The notes under the pieces: generated by a model | What the model saw: only the letters and a program-made list of their open reading frames with translations | Told to the model about the DNA's origin: nothing | The model's database searches: none | Program-made: the position numbers and the translations under genes | Origin: Quillaja saponaria | Taxonomy: Eukaryota; Streptophyta; Magnoliopsida; Fabales; Quillajaceae | DNA: 64,000 nucleotides | Assembly: GCA_029379385.1 (NCBI GenBank) | Contig: CM055611.1 | Location: 10,664,001 to 10,728,000 of the forward strand | Direction: 5' to 3' | Shown here: positions 20,200 through 33,545 of the stretch, one piece after another | Position numbering within the stretch: the stretch's first letter is position 1 | Layout: every line of letters starts with the position of its first letter

Positions 20200-22240
20200 A
20201 TTGGGTTGCAACATTCCCCGTACGGTGGAACATACCCATAACATATACAAACAACCTGGTTACCAAGTCAATAGTAAATTATAATATCCATATATACAAA
20301 GGAACTTCGCTCCAGACAAAACATGTATTTACCGTAGTGAACTTAATATATACATATAACAACAATACATAACTCCTACAGTGACATCCTTTACCCTCCA
20401 ATTATATGATATCCGAAATATACCTTGCCACCATAATGTCTATAGGTAGCAACTCTATAGCAATCACTAGCGATTTCCTGAAAACTAAAAAAAAAAAAAA
20501 AAAACCCACAAAGGAAAGATTGAGTCACAAAGACTCAGTGAGTAAATCATGTACCTTACCGGTACCAGCATCACACATCAAATAAATCATAGTTTAAAAT
20601 TAGTATTTGAATCACTTGTACACGTATAAAACTAAAATTATTACACAACCATAAATCATTTAGATCATGAAATTTCAACGTATTAATCAAACCATGCCAA
20701 CAATCAACAAACAAGGGGCCAACGAGTAACTCATCCTTGCACAATATTATCTCCCCCCTACTGGGCATTTACGCACCCGCACAACAATTTAATTCTCCCA
20801 AGCAATCCGTCCCACCAGGGCTGAGCACTCCATTTGTTTAAAATAATTATCAATATCGAATTAAATCAAATCAAATATCTGAGGTGCACCTGGACTTAAA
20901 TGAAAATCAGTTCTTAGAAAATTTAACGTTGTTGGCTCTTATCAATCATAATCAATATCAAACACATATCATTCAAGTAAATCACTGAAATAAATCATTT
21001 GCTCAAATTTTTATTATAACGCCTTAATGCACAAATACACATGATTATATACAATAATCTAATAACACGAGTTGAATACACGAGTTGAATCACAACTATG
21101 GGCAAACCATCACAACACAAGAAAAATCAGAGTTATGGCCTCCCAATACAAGGTGTGACACGGCTGAAATGGCCAAAGTTTTCTAGCCACTTCACTCGGC
21201 CAGGCCCCTGCTTGCATTTATGGCAATTGTGCTATCACGGCTGAGCCTCCGACCTCCTTCCACGCTTCCATCTTAGTTGACAACCCACAGAAGACGATGC
21301 CACAACCTAGCTACTCCTCACTAGCAATCCACACCACTTCAATCTAGCTTTAAATCCACCATAACCCCCCTAACCATCTTAATTTCAAGCTAACTTGGAG
21401 ATCGGCTTTTGCTGGGTATTAAACCCCTCCAAACCTAGTGGTGATTCAGTTGTTGGCATCCAAAACAATTCCGACCAAAATCAACTACAAAGACCTATTC
21501 AACTAATAAGTAGAATATAAGAGCTATACTACTAACATAGAAATGGTGAGAATACAATTTTCTACCTTTCACAATCCAACCAGCCAAGCAAGAAAGTGAA
21601 GGATCTACTTGACCGAATGAACAGGGGAGGACACCTTTGAAAAGTAAGGTCGGTTGTAGAATTGGAGAAGGCAAGAAGAAAAATAATTAAATTATACAAT
21701 ATAGAATGCATGATTTCCTTCCATTGTTATGTGTGTATACATAAATACATATCCTATAAGAATTTACACAATTCTCATAAATTTTCATGTTACTTACATT
21801 CCAATTATCAAAACATTCAAATTCCAAGATTTCACTTTTCCTTAATTATTTACTCAACACCCCCCTTGCATCACTCATAAGTTCTAAGTTAGCTTCCTAG
21901 TTTCTTTAAACTTAACCCCTTTTTCATTCCCATTCTTAATTCTTAATCCATCCTCCCTCACTTACTCACAATACTTAAAAAAATAAGCCTAAACTTGAAA
22001 GGAAACAAGAGAATTACTCAAATTTTGGGGTAATTGAAGTTACCTATTCATGGTTGGCCAAGCAAAAGCTTGCTGCCTTTGATGGAGGAAAGGTTCATCG
22101 CAGCAAATAAGAAGAAAGCATAACCAATGGCTCCAAAGCAAGAAGAAAGGAAGGGAAAGAAGAGGAGCTGCCACCAAAACCCAAAACAAACCTACTGTCA
22201 TAGAGAAAGCTGCATGGCAAGACAAGGATTGTGAAATAAT
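20200..22240 (+). repeat. Dispersed family B, copy 2
   Basis: Shares, in order, an ACATTCCCCGTACGGTGGAAC block, GGAACTTCGCTCCAGAC, the GAGTC...GACTCAGTGAGT hairpin (20522-20536), GTACC...GGTACC (20551-20566), GGGCATTTACGCACCC (20763-20778) and CAGGGCTGAGCACTC with the copies at 22985, 27431 and 54898. A 20-base A run lies near 20486. Non-coding; organisation suggests LTR or untranslated sequence of a gypsy-like element. Confidence 0.6.
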
Positions 22241-22984
22241 TATTTTAATAAAAATAAACTTTAATTCAAGAATCTAATCATTGACTTTATCATACTAAAT
22301 TCTAATATCATATCAAAAATTGAACTTTTTATATTAAACCACATAAATAAATTTAGATAGATAATTATATATATTGTTTTCAAGTTAGTCCTCACTGAAA
22401 AAGGAAAAAAATATTAGAAAATAGACATAAGAAACTAATGAATCAAGGGTCAAGGCGTGCATTGATTGATAATACTTGTAAATGTGTACGGGTAATTATT
22501 TAGACTACAAACAATAACAAATATACTATGATTAAATTGTACTTAAATGATTGCTTAATTCATAACATTGATGAGAGATGTGTTAAGGTTTATCTTTAAT
22601 TATCTTTTTCTTTTTCAATTACTAAAAGCTAGAACTTTAAAAACTGAAATAACACTGTCTTACTTTTAGCGCAAGTTCAACGCCAAAACCTTTTCACCAT
22701 TTTTCATGTCTTGTAGTATTGCTTCATTTGGACCATTTCATAATCGTAAACACCAAATTATCCACGTACACATAATATAACTAAGGGTTCGTTTCTGGTT
22801 ACTCTGTGTGTACGTTTTTATTGTCTTTTTCTTTTTTATTTTGAATAGATGCCCAAGTTATTAATTGTATGTCGAACATACAACAATTGAGGATTCTCCT
22901 CCATAAACCGTATTTATCTCGATCTATGTTTAAATTGTACTTGAACAAACAGGAATGAGATTAGAATATTTTAAAGGTTTACAT
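22241..22984. other. AT-rich spacer
   Basis: No open frames, repeats or motifs that I can assign. Confidence 0.4.
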
Positions 22985-24060
22985 TGTCACACCCCTAAAG
23001 TGGAGGTATGACTGGTCGGAAGGAATGAGTATCCATACTCCCGTAACCCTGAATATTTAAATAATATGTTTTACAAATAAAAAACATCTTATAGTTAAAA
23101 ACTACCAAATTATTATAGAATTAAACTAAAATTCGGTATCGACAATTAAACATAAACAATTACTGAAAATATTGGCAGCAGGTTCCCTGTCAGACCCCCC
23201 CCCCCCCCCCCACGAAAGCATGACTAGCCGGATGATTGGGTAACCAACCCACAGTAACCCTAACTTCGAAACAAAATTACAAACCTAACTCATGACCTAA
23301 GTAAAGAACAAAACTAGCTTTTCTAAAACTAAAGTTCACTGTAAAAGTTTACTTCCTATAATAATTAACAAGTTACTAAAAAGTTTGGTAGAGGTTCCCT
23401 ACAATATAGAACATGCCTCAAAATACAAATGCATAGGCTCATGAATTCACATAACCATAACATAATAATAACAAGGAGCTCTGCTCCAACCACATCATTA
23501 CCAAGACAAACAAATAGACGTTTACATCATTCGAAATTAGATACCTCCACAGTTCTAGTATGACTGCAAACTTTCATCCTTCAACTTCAAGTCTGAGATC
23601 CTGATATTACCTTGCCGTACTCAATCGGTAAGTCATAATAAGCTTGGTGACGCCATGTATCGAACTCCTTTTACTAAAAAAAATAATCACAGAAGAGGGG
23701 TGAGTCCTATGGACTCCATGAGTGGAAAATTGTACCTAAAGGGTACTAGCATCACTCAGCACAAACGTATAACATATATATTAATATCATGTAACATGAT
23801 TCTTATAACATTTCACATTACACGTATACATTGTAAGTTTAACAAATTCACAATTTACATGACACACAGGATCACAATTTAAGTTAGCGCAATAATATCA
23901 CGCAAAGCAATCAAAGGGCCAACGAGTGACCTAGCCCTACATAACATTATAACCCCCTACCGGGCAATTCCTCACCCGCACAACAAATTGATCCCCGTAC
24001 ACAATCTATCCCACAGGGGCTGAGCACTCAATTTAAAAAAAAAAAAAAAAAAAATATTTA
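22985..24060 (+). repeat. Dispersed family B, copy 3, starting with TGTCACACCCC
   Basis: Opens with TGTCACACCCC, a typical start of plant Ty3/gypsy LTRs, followed by GGAGGTATGACTGGTCGG. A related block is repeated at 23215-23235 next to a 16-base C run (23204-23219). Contains the three hairpin blocks at 23702-23716, 23732-23746 and 23961-23978. It ends in an A run at 24034-24054, just before EPRV sequence. Confidence 0.6.
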
Positions 24061-24129
24061 TCAGAATCAAACAGTGTTTACTCTTTCAATAATATTCTTA
24101 AAGGAATAGGAATCATCTTTTATAATTCC

Positions 24130-24424
24130 TTTTATTACCAAATTTTTACCCTTAGTTAGACATCTGAATATAGTTTTCTAACTGTATTCTTCTTTCTTCA
24201 TGGTCTAAAATTTTATTAATTAAGTCTAAAATTAGACTTTCTTCTTTCGACAAGACGTTTATACTAAGGTTGTTTAATCCTATAGTTTTTAGGATACATT
24301 CATCACAATCATTATCATAACAACATTTTGATTTTTCAGACTGTTCTGACTCAGAGTTATATTCATTTTCAAACTCTTCTAGACACGAATCTGATTTATA
24401 CTGCTCTATTATAAAAGCATTCAA
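24130..24424 (-). pseudogene. EPRV 2 acidic linker
   Basis: 90 codons beginning MNAFIIEQYKSDS, rich in E, D and S, with CDECILKTIGLNNLS as in the plus-strand EPRV. The sequence then loses similarity at about 24130, the end of the fragment. Confidence 0.65.
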
Positions 24425-24523
24425 TTGTTCCTTTTCTTCGTCAGAGTCTTCTAATAATATTTGACTAAGATTTCTTTAATCCTTCATCAATTTAAAGTGC
24501 ATTTATTTTCTTTTTAACCCTGC

Positions 24524-26099
24524 ATTTATTTTGGAAGTGACATGGTTTTCCACATTTAAAACATATAGGAACCTTTTTGTAATTAGTTTCCTTGACTACG
24601 GGTTTCTTACTGGATTCATAATAACCAATCTTTGTCTTTTCATTCTTTTTATATTGTTTTCTCTTATAAGGCTTACTAGAGAATTTCTTTTAAAATTTAT
24701 GAGTCTTTTTAGACTGCTTAAAATTGACTACTTGTGGGATATTTAAATTGTTCACAGAAGTTTCCTAAAGCTCTTTTCCCACTTAATTTTTCTTTGTCAA
24801 TTTGTCTTTTTAGCCTAATATCATTACATAATGATATCCCTTCTGATACAACCTCTGAAGCTAACTCTCTATAAGTATAGCTACTGTATGGTATATTACC
24901 ACCATGCTTATCTTTTAGTTTGTTTCGTATTTTATCAGCAAACAGAGTTGGGAGACCTGCTAAGAACTTTTCTTTCCAAAAGTCAGCTTGACTGTCTGGT
25001 CTCTGATAAACTCTAGAACACATCTTTATACCACTGAAAGTGAGATAGATCTGGACATCTAAGATTAATCAGTTGTTCATAAGATCTATCTAACCTAAGC
25101 ATATTAGCTCTTACAAAGTGATTTATAATTGTATAAATTAATGTGTTAACTATATCAGTTATCAGATTTCTATTTTCATGTTTTACAGAATTTAAGATCT
25201 CTTGTTTAGAGATGTCTGAAAGATGGAAATCCCACCATCCTAAAAATTGTCATGTGAATCCACTAATTATGGCTAAGGCTATTTCCCTATCAGTGTTACC
25301 ATTGGACCTACATGCTACAGCATACATTAGCATGTGTTTAGTAGTTTGGAGGATTTGGTATTCTGCCAGACCATCGATATTCCATTCTACTATGGATTTA
25401 CCATCAAACTAGACCCTGTCTTGAATAGCATTATCTTCGTACTGAAGATCTAACGATGAGGGCCTTGGATAGTACATTTTAGATGGGGCGGTTGGAGTTG
25501 TCTTATTCCAATGAAGTTTATTAACCTCTAGATGTGAGTCTTTTCTTGATGACTTTTCTTGATTCTGACTTAGCATGTTGACACTTTTCTTTTCAGATAT
25601 GTTCAGGTTTTGTAACCTGTTGACTAATTCATCCACAAAGTTTTTATCATTAATCCTAGATTCTTTTCTGAATTTTAGACTTCATCATGATTGGATCTAT
25701 ATTAGCATATTCTTTACTTGAAGATCCTGATGCCTGAGGAATTATTTGTTGGGAAGATTTTTCTTGAATTAGAAAATTTTCTATCCTTGAGGACTGTTTT
25801 CTTAAGGATTGAAGAAATAAATTTCTATAATTATTTTGGTTGGATATTTCAACCAAGATACTTGACGTGGATGCTTCTTTTGGTATAGCTGAATAAGGAT
25901 TAGCTATTATTTCCCCTCTAGATTTTTTAACTGAAAGTGATGACTCTGGGGGATGAACTATTGCTATATTATTTCCCTCCCAGGTGAAAAAGTTTTGATA
26001 AGCAGTTTCTAAGACATTAATGAACTTAGGATCCTCAAAATTAGGCCAATCTTTCTTATGGAACCTAAAGGCTCATTCAAGCCACTTAAAGAATGCTGG
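24524..26099 (-). pseudogene. EPRV 2 coat protein with zinc knuckle
   Basis: Pieces at 25856-25656, 25636-25409, 25023-24718 and onward follow the coat protein of the plus-strand copy. The knuckle near 24530-24572 reads CFKCGKPCHFQNKC, keeping all four ligands but with Cys for the usual Gly before His. Frameshifts and stops separate the pieces. Confidence 0.7.
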
Positions 26100-26981
26100 C
26101 TATTTTTGGAATTTTTTCATATACTGTTTATGCATAGAGATCCAGTAATCTCTTGCTTTTTCACTAAAAGTTGTATAAAACCATTTATGTTTAATGGTAA
26201 ATGGGCGTAACGACTCTATAGAGGACAAATGGCATACGCCATATCCCATTTCAGAGGGTGTTGGTGAATTATTTCTTGAGCGTGATTTTAACCCTAACTC
26301 TGAAAGTGTTTCTACTTGGTATTGAGGGTGACTAACCTGATCTTTAGATTTTATTATTCCCTCAATTACTTGTCTTCTTTCAGTTTCAGTGGTAGGAATT
26401 GAAGACGTAGACCTACTTCTAGAAGACTCTCCTAGATTCAGTTTAATATTTCTGTTTGCAGAGAATTTTATCTCTACATCTCCATCAATATATTCAATTA
26501 CTAATTCTAAGTCTCTAGACTCTATTTTCTTAGGAGGAATTCCTTGGTTTATTTTCCAGGTTTCAGGAAGATTTACCTGATCCCAAGTGATTGTCTTAGG
26601 CACCACCATATTTGTCTTAGCTGGATTAGCTATAAAAAGTGTGGTTTCAGCTCTTTTAGATTCAATCTTAGTATTTGGAGCCATAGTGTTCATTACTTTG
26701 TAATAAATCCTATAGATTAGGACTACATTTTCAGATCCTGGTAACATATCAAAACCATGAGACTGAATATTTAGAGTTAATGCATTCATTATGTTTTGAT
26801 CAGTTAAGGATATTGAAAAATTAGGATAACATCTAAAGAAGATAGGACCATCACAAAGACTTGATTCTATACATCCTAATAAGGAATTTGAAAACTTATT
26901 ATGTCTTGTATCCCTAACACATATAAGGGAAGAGGTATTTAGTCCAAATCTGGTCAAAGGTTTTGACGCCACTTGAACCAT
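26100..26981 (-). pseudogene. EPRV 2 movement/coat N-terminal region, longest open stretch
   Basis: 293 codons remain open, the longest frame in the window, covering FGLNTSSLICVRD, CDGPIFFRCYPNFSIS, NPAKTNMVVPKTITWDQV, the variable linker and KWFYTTFSEKARDYW. It lacks the one-base loss that breaks the copy at 7802. The upstream part of the domain (to 27048) is truncated. The stop at 26100 lies close to the equivalent of TAA 8398, suggesting a shared ancestral stop or a shared parent copy. Confidence 0.75.
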
Positions 26982-27048
26982 TCCTATATGAAGATATTTA
27001 AATTTCTTTTTATGTTTGTCTATTAATTTAGAAGATAAGAGTTTAAAT

Positions 27049-27430
27049 ATTTTTAAGCAGTTAAAAACTCATTGCAAGATTGACAATGTGAAAGCCTAAA
27101 ACCAAATTTTTAATTAAAATCCTTTTTAGAAAGCCCAATTGTGGCATGTGCTATTACTAGAAATAACAACCGGTTTACATTGCAAATTTTCATCAACTAT
27201 TGCTACACATGGAATACAACGTGACAAGTTAAGCATAAAACGCAGAAGAAATTGACGATCCCATTGCTATTTTTCTTTCCCATTGATTAGTAGCTCAAAT
27301 CAAAACAATGCAAAAAGAACCTCCATACATCTCTGCAACTTGGGAGTCAATGAATAGATGGTGGCTAGTTTCTATACCCTACATGCAACAATGCCAACAA
27401 GAAGCCAGAGAAATATTAAACCTAGCCACT
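27049..27430. other. Spacer without recognisable features
   Basis: Not similar to EPRV or to family B as far as I can see; no coding signal. Confidence 0.4.
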
Positions 27431-30400
27431 ATCCCCTTCTCGGAGGTATGATTGGTTGGATGAATGAATAACCTAACCTTTATATCCCTGAGTCCAAAAC
27501 TAAAAAAAAACATAATAATAATAATAACTATGACCTTTAACCAAACCCATAAAAGTAAAAAGTTATAAAACAAAAATTTACTATAAGAGTTTGTTTACTG
27601 AAATAAATAACAATTCATTGAAAATTTTGGTAGATATTCCTCGTAAAGTGGAATATGCCCATAAAATTTAAAAACACATTCCTGTTATTATCCAATAACA
27701 ACAATGACAATATGGAGCTCAGCTCTAATTCTTATCATAATAACAATTAACTAAACTATTACACAATATAAGACCCGTACACCACAACTCTAATGTAACT
27801 GCAAATTTTCACCATTTGACTTCAAGATTGAGATTCTGAAAAATTGCTTTGTCGCAGCAAAGTTCATTATCAATAATAGTTGTCCGTGAGGTCCTGTTAC
27901 TAAAAAACAAAAATCACATAAGAGGGATGAGTCCTATGGACTCAGTGAGTGGAAAATAGTACCTAAAGAGTACTAGTATCATTCAACACAAGTAATGTAA
28001 TATAATATAATATAGTTATATAATCATTTAATATATCAGCATATTCTAAATCACTAATGCTATATTTACACAGTTATGGAATCATAACATTTAATGAATG
28101 CAATTCATTTTAGAACAATCAAGGCAATCAAAACATACCAAGCAAACAAAGGGCCAACAGAGTAACTCAGCCCCGCACAATAGTATCTCCCCCAACCGGG
28201 CATTTATGCACCCGCATAACAAGTTAATTCTCAGTACACAATCCATCCCACCAAGGCTGAGCACTCATTTCTTTTAAAACCATTGTTAGAATCAGAGTAT
28301 CTCATATTAGAATATCAAACCAAAATATCTTAGGTGCACTTGGATTTTTACCTTCGGAAATAAAAAAATAATTTCTCATAAACATCTCACTTTGTTAGCC
28401 CTTATCAATAACAATCAATACCACACAAATATAATTCAACTAAATCACTGAAATACTGTACTTGCTTATTTTTCATATCACGTCTATTTAATTACACATA
28501 ATAATCTAGCCTCTAAAGGTAACAATAAACCACACACCTGAAACCGATTTCATTCATTACTTACACTCATGTTCACGCATCCCATCGGGTCCACATTAGA
28601 ATCCAGAACAGAAATTCATATTCCCAAATAATACTTAGCTCATTAACGTTATTGTTATAATCTTTTACTTACTAAGCTTTTATTACAACTTTTATGGGTT
28701 TCTTTATGAAAGTTTTCTATTAAGTTATTACATGTCAAGTAGTATGAATTGTACTTTAGTGATAATAATGAAAAGACATTTTATATGTCTTGACAATGCA
28801 TAGGATAGAAAGAAACTATTAGAAAAGATAGAAAGCACTAGTGAGATATAGAGGCTGAAACTGTCCAAACTTGAGGTTTGGACCAGTGTTCACTATAATG
28901 GTCATATCTTCTTCTAAGAAATTCCAAATCTAGTTTCGTAAAATTCATTAAATACTAGACACATGTAGCTTTATAATGGTATATCATTTGTAATTTTTAG
29001 ATGTGTATTGATATACAATTTATTCTTTGAAGTTGCATCAAATTTTGCAAAACACTTATTTTGACAGCTATGACCTTACCTTAGTTAATTGAGCATAACT
29101 TTCTTTAGTAAAAACAAAATCCAATTTTGCTTGTTAGATTTATTAATAGACAAGTATATCTATCTTTAGTAAGTGTAAAATTTTCCTAAAATTAGTCTTG
29201 AACTAACTCAATTCCTTACATGGACCAAAATAAGGCACTCATAAATTATGGAATTAAAACCTATACAACTCCTGTATAAATTATGGAACCAAAACAGGTT
29301 TAATCCATACCCGAAAATCATAACCCTGATTTCCACCACCTTCCAAGTATTCATATTAAGGAATTAAAACCAGTACAACTCCTGATTTTCTCTTTAGTAT
29401 GCTAGGAACAACTTTTACTTAGAGCTTCTATGCTAATCCTAACCACAACCCCGTTGAAGTCTCCCGAACTAACTAAAGGTCACTAAAATCCTGCATGGAC
29501 CTATCCTTAGTCTATCAGCTCTAACGATCAATATACTTGGAATCAGAGTACAAAATTTTGTAGTCATCACCTCAAGACCCTAAGCTACACTTTCTCTTTT
29601 GGAATCTTAATTTAATTCGGCTCTAAAAGCACCTGAAACCCAGGATTTCATTCATCCACGAATCTGTCTCTGCACTCTCTTTAAAACCTGTTTAACTCTC
29701 ATTTTTCACCACTTTCAAACTCCAATTCATACTCCTCATTGCAACATTAATTCACTAACATTATTCCTAATCCAATTAAATTCAAGATTGTATTAATGAT
29801 TTAGAATCAATCAAGAACTTACTTTCCAATATCAATTTAAACAAATTTTTACTCATTAAGCTACAATCATTTTCTTGTAGATATTTTATCAACTACCTTA
29901 TATGCATGTTTTTGTTCTAGCTTATGAGCAAGTATCAATATACTTATTACTGACTTTCATATGACCTCTCGATTACAACATTAACTAACCATTCATTGCT
30001 CTTTGTTTATGAACTTTTATTCAAAATAATTAGTTATTATATTTTCCATCAAAAACTTAGACCAAACTTTCTAATGTCACCATGTTTCAAATTCTAATTC
30101 CTAGTTCATGTCTTTAAACTTTCTTCATTCATTTTATTTTCATCCTTTTTAGACCATATATTATCATTCTAACTATTTATTATTTTGATCCTTAGTACAT
30201 CAACCTTTATGCATGTATTAACATTTGATTTCTCCTAAGCATTTTGTCAAACATCTAATGCACATATTTTGTGGCTTTCATTGGGAAACTCTTGTTGAAT
30301 TTGTCTAACACTCTAAATAAGTACAAGGAGATTACCACCCACGGTTTTGCCTAACACTCAAAAGCTGCCTTAGTTGAATTTGTGGCTGTCATTGGGAAAC

Positions 30401-31085
30401 TCTTGTTACCCCCGGTTGTAGCTACTTCCACCACCTTGAGCAGCTACCAACACCAAAACAAATGTACCCCACAGTTGATCAGCTGCTGCATACACGATTT
30501 TGAGAGAATGGAAGGAAAAACCAAAACAGAGCTCCTGTCTAAGGTTTCCTGCACCTTCTGCCGAGCTTCCTTGCTTGATTTTTAGCTCCTACACACCCAT
30601 CACAAGGCTATACTGATGAAGGGACAAACTATGTTGACAAAGGAAGAAGGTGGAGTTAACGACCAGCCAAGAAAAATACCAAAACAGGGGCAGCAGCAAA
30701 CCAAAGAAAAAAAGAAGTGAAGAGTTGGGAAGGTACTGGTTGGCCAGCCAAAATAAGGAAAGAAAAGGAAATAAAGAGAGCGAAAAAGAAAAAAGAAAAA
30801 AAGAAAAAGAATTGATAAAGTCAAGGTCAACATGTTAAACTTGTGACTCTAATAAATCCTTCCTTTACACACACACACACATACACATATATACTTATGT
30901 AATTCAATTTACTTTTTTTGTATTATGTTTCACATCTAGAAAATAAAATTTGCATAAAACATAGCCTACAAAACTTAATTTCAAGGTTGAGAAAATTCAC
31001 AGGACGTAATTATTCCTACTTTATACCTATATACATACATATATAAATACTTGCCAACTTAACTTTATTTTACTTATTATCATTC
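27431..31085 (+). repeat. Dispersed family B, copy 4
   Basis: Begins with CTCGGAGGTATGATTGG, then the block AACTCTAATGTAACTGCAAATTTTCACC, the hairpin blocks at 27929-27943, 27959-27973 and 28196-28213, GAAACTGTCCAAACTTGAGG (28858), and a purine-rich tail near 30640-30830. Its part from 27754 on is repeated nearly base for base from 54898. Short open frames inside (for example 30382-30585) are not recognised. Confidence 0.6.
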
Positions 31086-31088
31086 CAC

Positions 31089-31397
31089 CTATCTATAAAG
31101 GTTATACGTAAAAATTTTAAATTGGAATAATAATGTAGGGTTATAACAGCCACAAATGCTATCTAATGCCCAAAAACCAAACCACAATTTCCAAAAGAAA
31201 ACTAAAATCTTAATTGGAAGGAGGTGGCACCAAGAGAAACTAAGGTAAGGCATCGTCACACTAGACCACCTAATCACATTCCAAACAGTAGAAACATTAA
31301 ACAAACCTACTTTGTCTATTGACCATATTAAAACATCAACAATAACACCATCCAATTGTAGATCACGTGCCTTTTGGCACACATTTCCCAAGATCAA
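31089..31397 (-). pseudogene. LINE ORF2 C-terminal zf-RVT region
   Basis: 102 open codons including DVLIWSIDKVGLFNVSTVW and LSFSWCHLLPIKILVFFWKL, matching the 'zinc-binding in reverse transcriptase' region of plant LINEs (short of its metal ligands). The frame ends near the 3' end of the element. Confidence 0.65.
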
Positions 31398-31699
31398 GCA
31401 TCTTTCCCCTTCAGAAAGATAGTTAAAATCACATAGTTTTATGCTTACAATCTGGCATGGAATACCAAAAGCTAATCAACCCTTTTCCCATAGTCTAACA
31501 TAAATCAAGTTCAATAAAATTCCGACAAGCAGCTAACCTGATTAGCAATGGCTGGATGGGCTCTATGACAATATTTATTCAAAAGATAGCAGGACCAAAG
31601 AGACTGACCTTTTCAAAAATTGAACCAAAACTTCATAGAAAAGGCCAAAGGCATATCATCTAAGGAACAGATACCAAGACCTCCTTCTTGATAAGGATG

Positions 31700-32136
31700 A
31701 CAAATGTTCTTCCAAGAGCACTAATGAAACTTTCGATACCTATCACTAGAACCCCAAAAGAAATTTACCAAAGTACGCTCAATTTGATTCACAGCACCCT
31801 TTAGAGGATCCAATCCACTCAAAAGAAACAAAGGCATAGAGTTTAAAAAATGTTTTATTAGGACTAGCCTACCACCTTGAGAAAGGAATTTGGAAGACCA
31901 TGTAGCAATTCTTAACTGGATCTTTACAATCATGTTAGTAAATAGGGAACCTTCTTTCTACCAACAAATAAAGGATAGCCCAAATAAACCACGAGAAGAT
32001 TACTATAAGAATCCCGTGGTCTTCTTGATCATTCGAATTCATTGAGGGGATCCCTTAGAGCAAGTTATGAAGCAACTCTTCTGCCTATTCACCAATTGAC
32101 CTGAGTTTGCCTCATGTGCTGCTTCAAAGGAACCTT
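31700..32136 (-). pseudogene. LINE ORF2 RT thumb region
   Basis: After the EPRV stretch, LINE coding resumes with FEAAHEANSGQLVNRQKS, then after stops IVKIQLRIATWSSKFLSQGGRLVLIKHFLNSMPLF and IERTLVNFFWGSS. These are the blocks that follow the RT core in plant L1 ORF2. Confidence 0.8.
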
Positions 32137-32412
32137 TTTTTGGTATAGCTGAATAAGGATTAGCTATTATTTCTCCTTTTGATTTTTTAATTGAAAGGGA
32201 CGACTTTAGTGGGTAAATTGTAGTGACATTTTTTCCTTCCCTTGTTAAAAAGTTTTGAAAAGCAGCTTCTAGCACATTTGAAAACTGAGGATTCTCAAAA
32301 TCAAGCCAAGTTATTGTTTTTGGAACTACCATATTGGTCTTAGCTGGATTAGCTATAAAAAGTGTAGTTTAATTTCTTTTGGACTCTATCCTAGTATTAG
32401 GGGCCATAGTAT

Positions 32413-33006
32413 TCATGACTTTATAGTATATCCTATTAGGACTACGTTTTCAGATCCTGGGAGCATATCAAAACCATGAGATTGAATGTTTAAAGTTAAT
32501 GCCTTCATTATGTTTTGATCTGTTTGAGATATTGAAAAATTAGGACAATAACTAAAGAATATAGGACCATCACAAAGACTTTCTATACACCTTAGTAAGG
32601 AATCAGAGAAATTGTTATGTTTGGTGTCCCTAACACATATAAGTATTGAAGTGTTCAATCCAAATCTAGTTAAAGGTTTTAACGCAACTTGGACCATTCT
32701 TATATGAAGATATTTAAATTTCTTTTTATGTTCTTCTATCAATTTAGAAGAAAATAATTTAAAAGTATCATGTCCTTCTTTTAGGGGAATAGATTCTTAC
32801 TTAGTCTTAATTATGTAATCTTGTTTTAAACTGAAACTTCCTTTTCTATAAATTTGTTTATATGAAGTATGAGGAAGATTCCAATTTTATAAATCTTTTT
32901 CTATATTTTCTACTAAAATAATCTCTTTATTATTTCTAGCCAGACTATCAGAACTAGAACCTGAAGAATTGACAGAATTAGAAAATCTTCTTAAAATACC
33001 TGCCAT
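32413..33006 (-). pseudogene. EPRV 3 movement-protein domain
   Basis: Only copy in the window with the true N-terminus (ATG at 33006). An in-frame stop follows about 35 codons in, in the block equivalent to ELQNWNLP of the plus-strand copy, and another near 32800. From 32742 the frame is open for 109 codons (FKYLHIRMVQVALKPL through GFDMLPGSENVVLI). Confidence 0.75.
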
Positions 33007-33529
33007 TAAGACTTCGAGTCAAAGAATCAAACTGTCAAACGACTTATACAACCCTCAACGTCCTCAACTCAACAGACTAAACAGGTTTTCAGATTCCTAA
33101 ACTTCGTTTCCCGGGTTTGAAGATTAATGAACTGATCTTTTGAGACTATTCTTAATTTCTATCAGTCAACATGGCTATGATACAAATAGGGGAGGCTAGA
33201 GCACACAAACAACAGATTCACAACAATAGGCAGCAACAATAACAAATTCACAGAAAATTACAGTAATCTCAACATAATATAGAAAGTAAATAATAATTTT
33301 AGAGAAGAACACTTACATTAAGTCATGAACACAGGTACAACTTTGACAATAACTATAGGTACAGCAGGTACATAACTTGATCACATGTACAAATAGATAC
33401 AAGCTTGAGGATCTTAGCTTGTAGCACTCTCACTCTCAAACTTATTTTACAACAAACTCGAAACACTCTAAGAAAAACTTATAATTATAAAACTTATGAT
33501 ATTCCAAACTTTGGAGACTTCAGAGGGCA

Positions 33530-33545
33530 AAGGCCCTTATATAAC
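33530..33545 (-). promoter_or_regulatory. EPRV 3 promoter TATA box
   Basis: Minus strand reads GTTGTTATATAAGGGC, a canonical TATATAA box, followed by CCTTTGCCCTCT as in the plus-strand EPRV. Intact by sequence, and pointing toward the movement domain and LINE 3' part. Confidence 0.65.

Larger units (their letters stand above)
24130..27048 (-). mobile_element. EPRV fragment 2 (movement protein to coat-protein linker)
   Basis: Minus-strand counterpart of 7468-10380: starts in the middle of the movement domain (near 27048), covers the coat protein and zinc knuckle, and ends in the acidic linker near 24150. Nucleotide similarity is high along its length. The promoter, protease, RT and RNase H are absent. 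It sits at the A-rich end of a family B repeat. Some breaks differ from those in the 7243-14477 copy, so the two decayed separately. Confidence 0.8.

Noticed and set aside
27921..27960. GATGAGTCC...GGAC resembling a hammerhead ribozyme core in family B
   Set aside because: The 3' half of the core (CGAAAC) is missing; after the stem comes TCAGTGAGTGG in all copies. Kept only as a conserved hairpin.
30612..30632. CTGATGAAGGGACAAAC near a hammerhead-like sequence
   Set aside because: No stem II and no GAAA; chance similarity.
30600..30838. Overlapping frames on both strands, hydrophobic on one and Lys/Glu-rich on the other
   Set aside because: Composition artefact of a purine-rich tract (GAAAAAG repeats).
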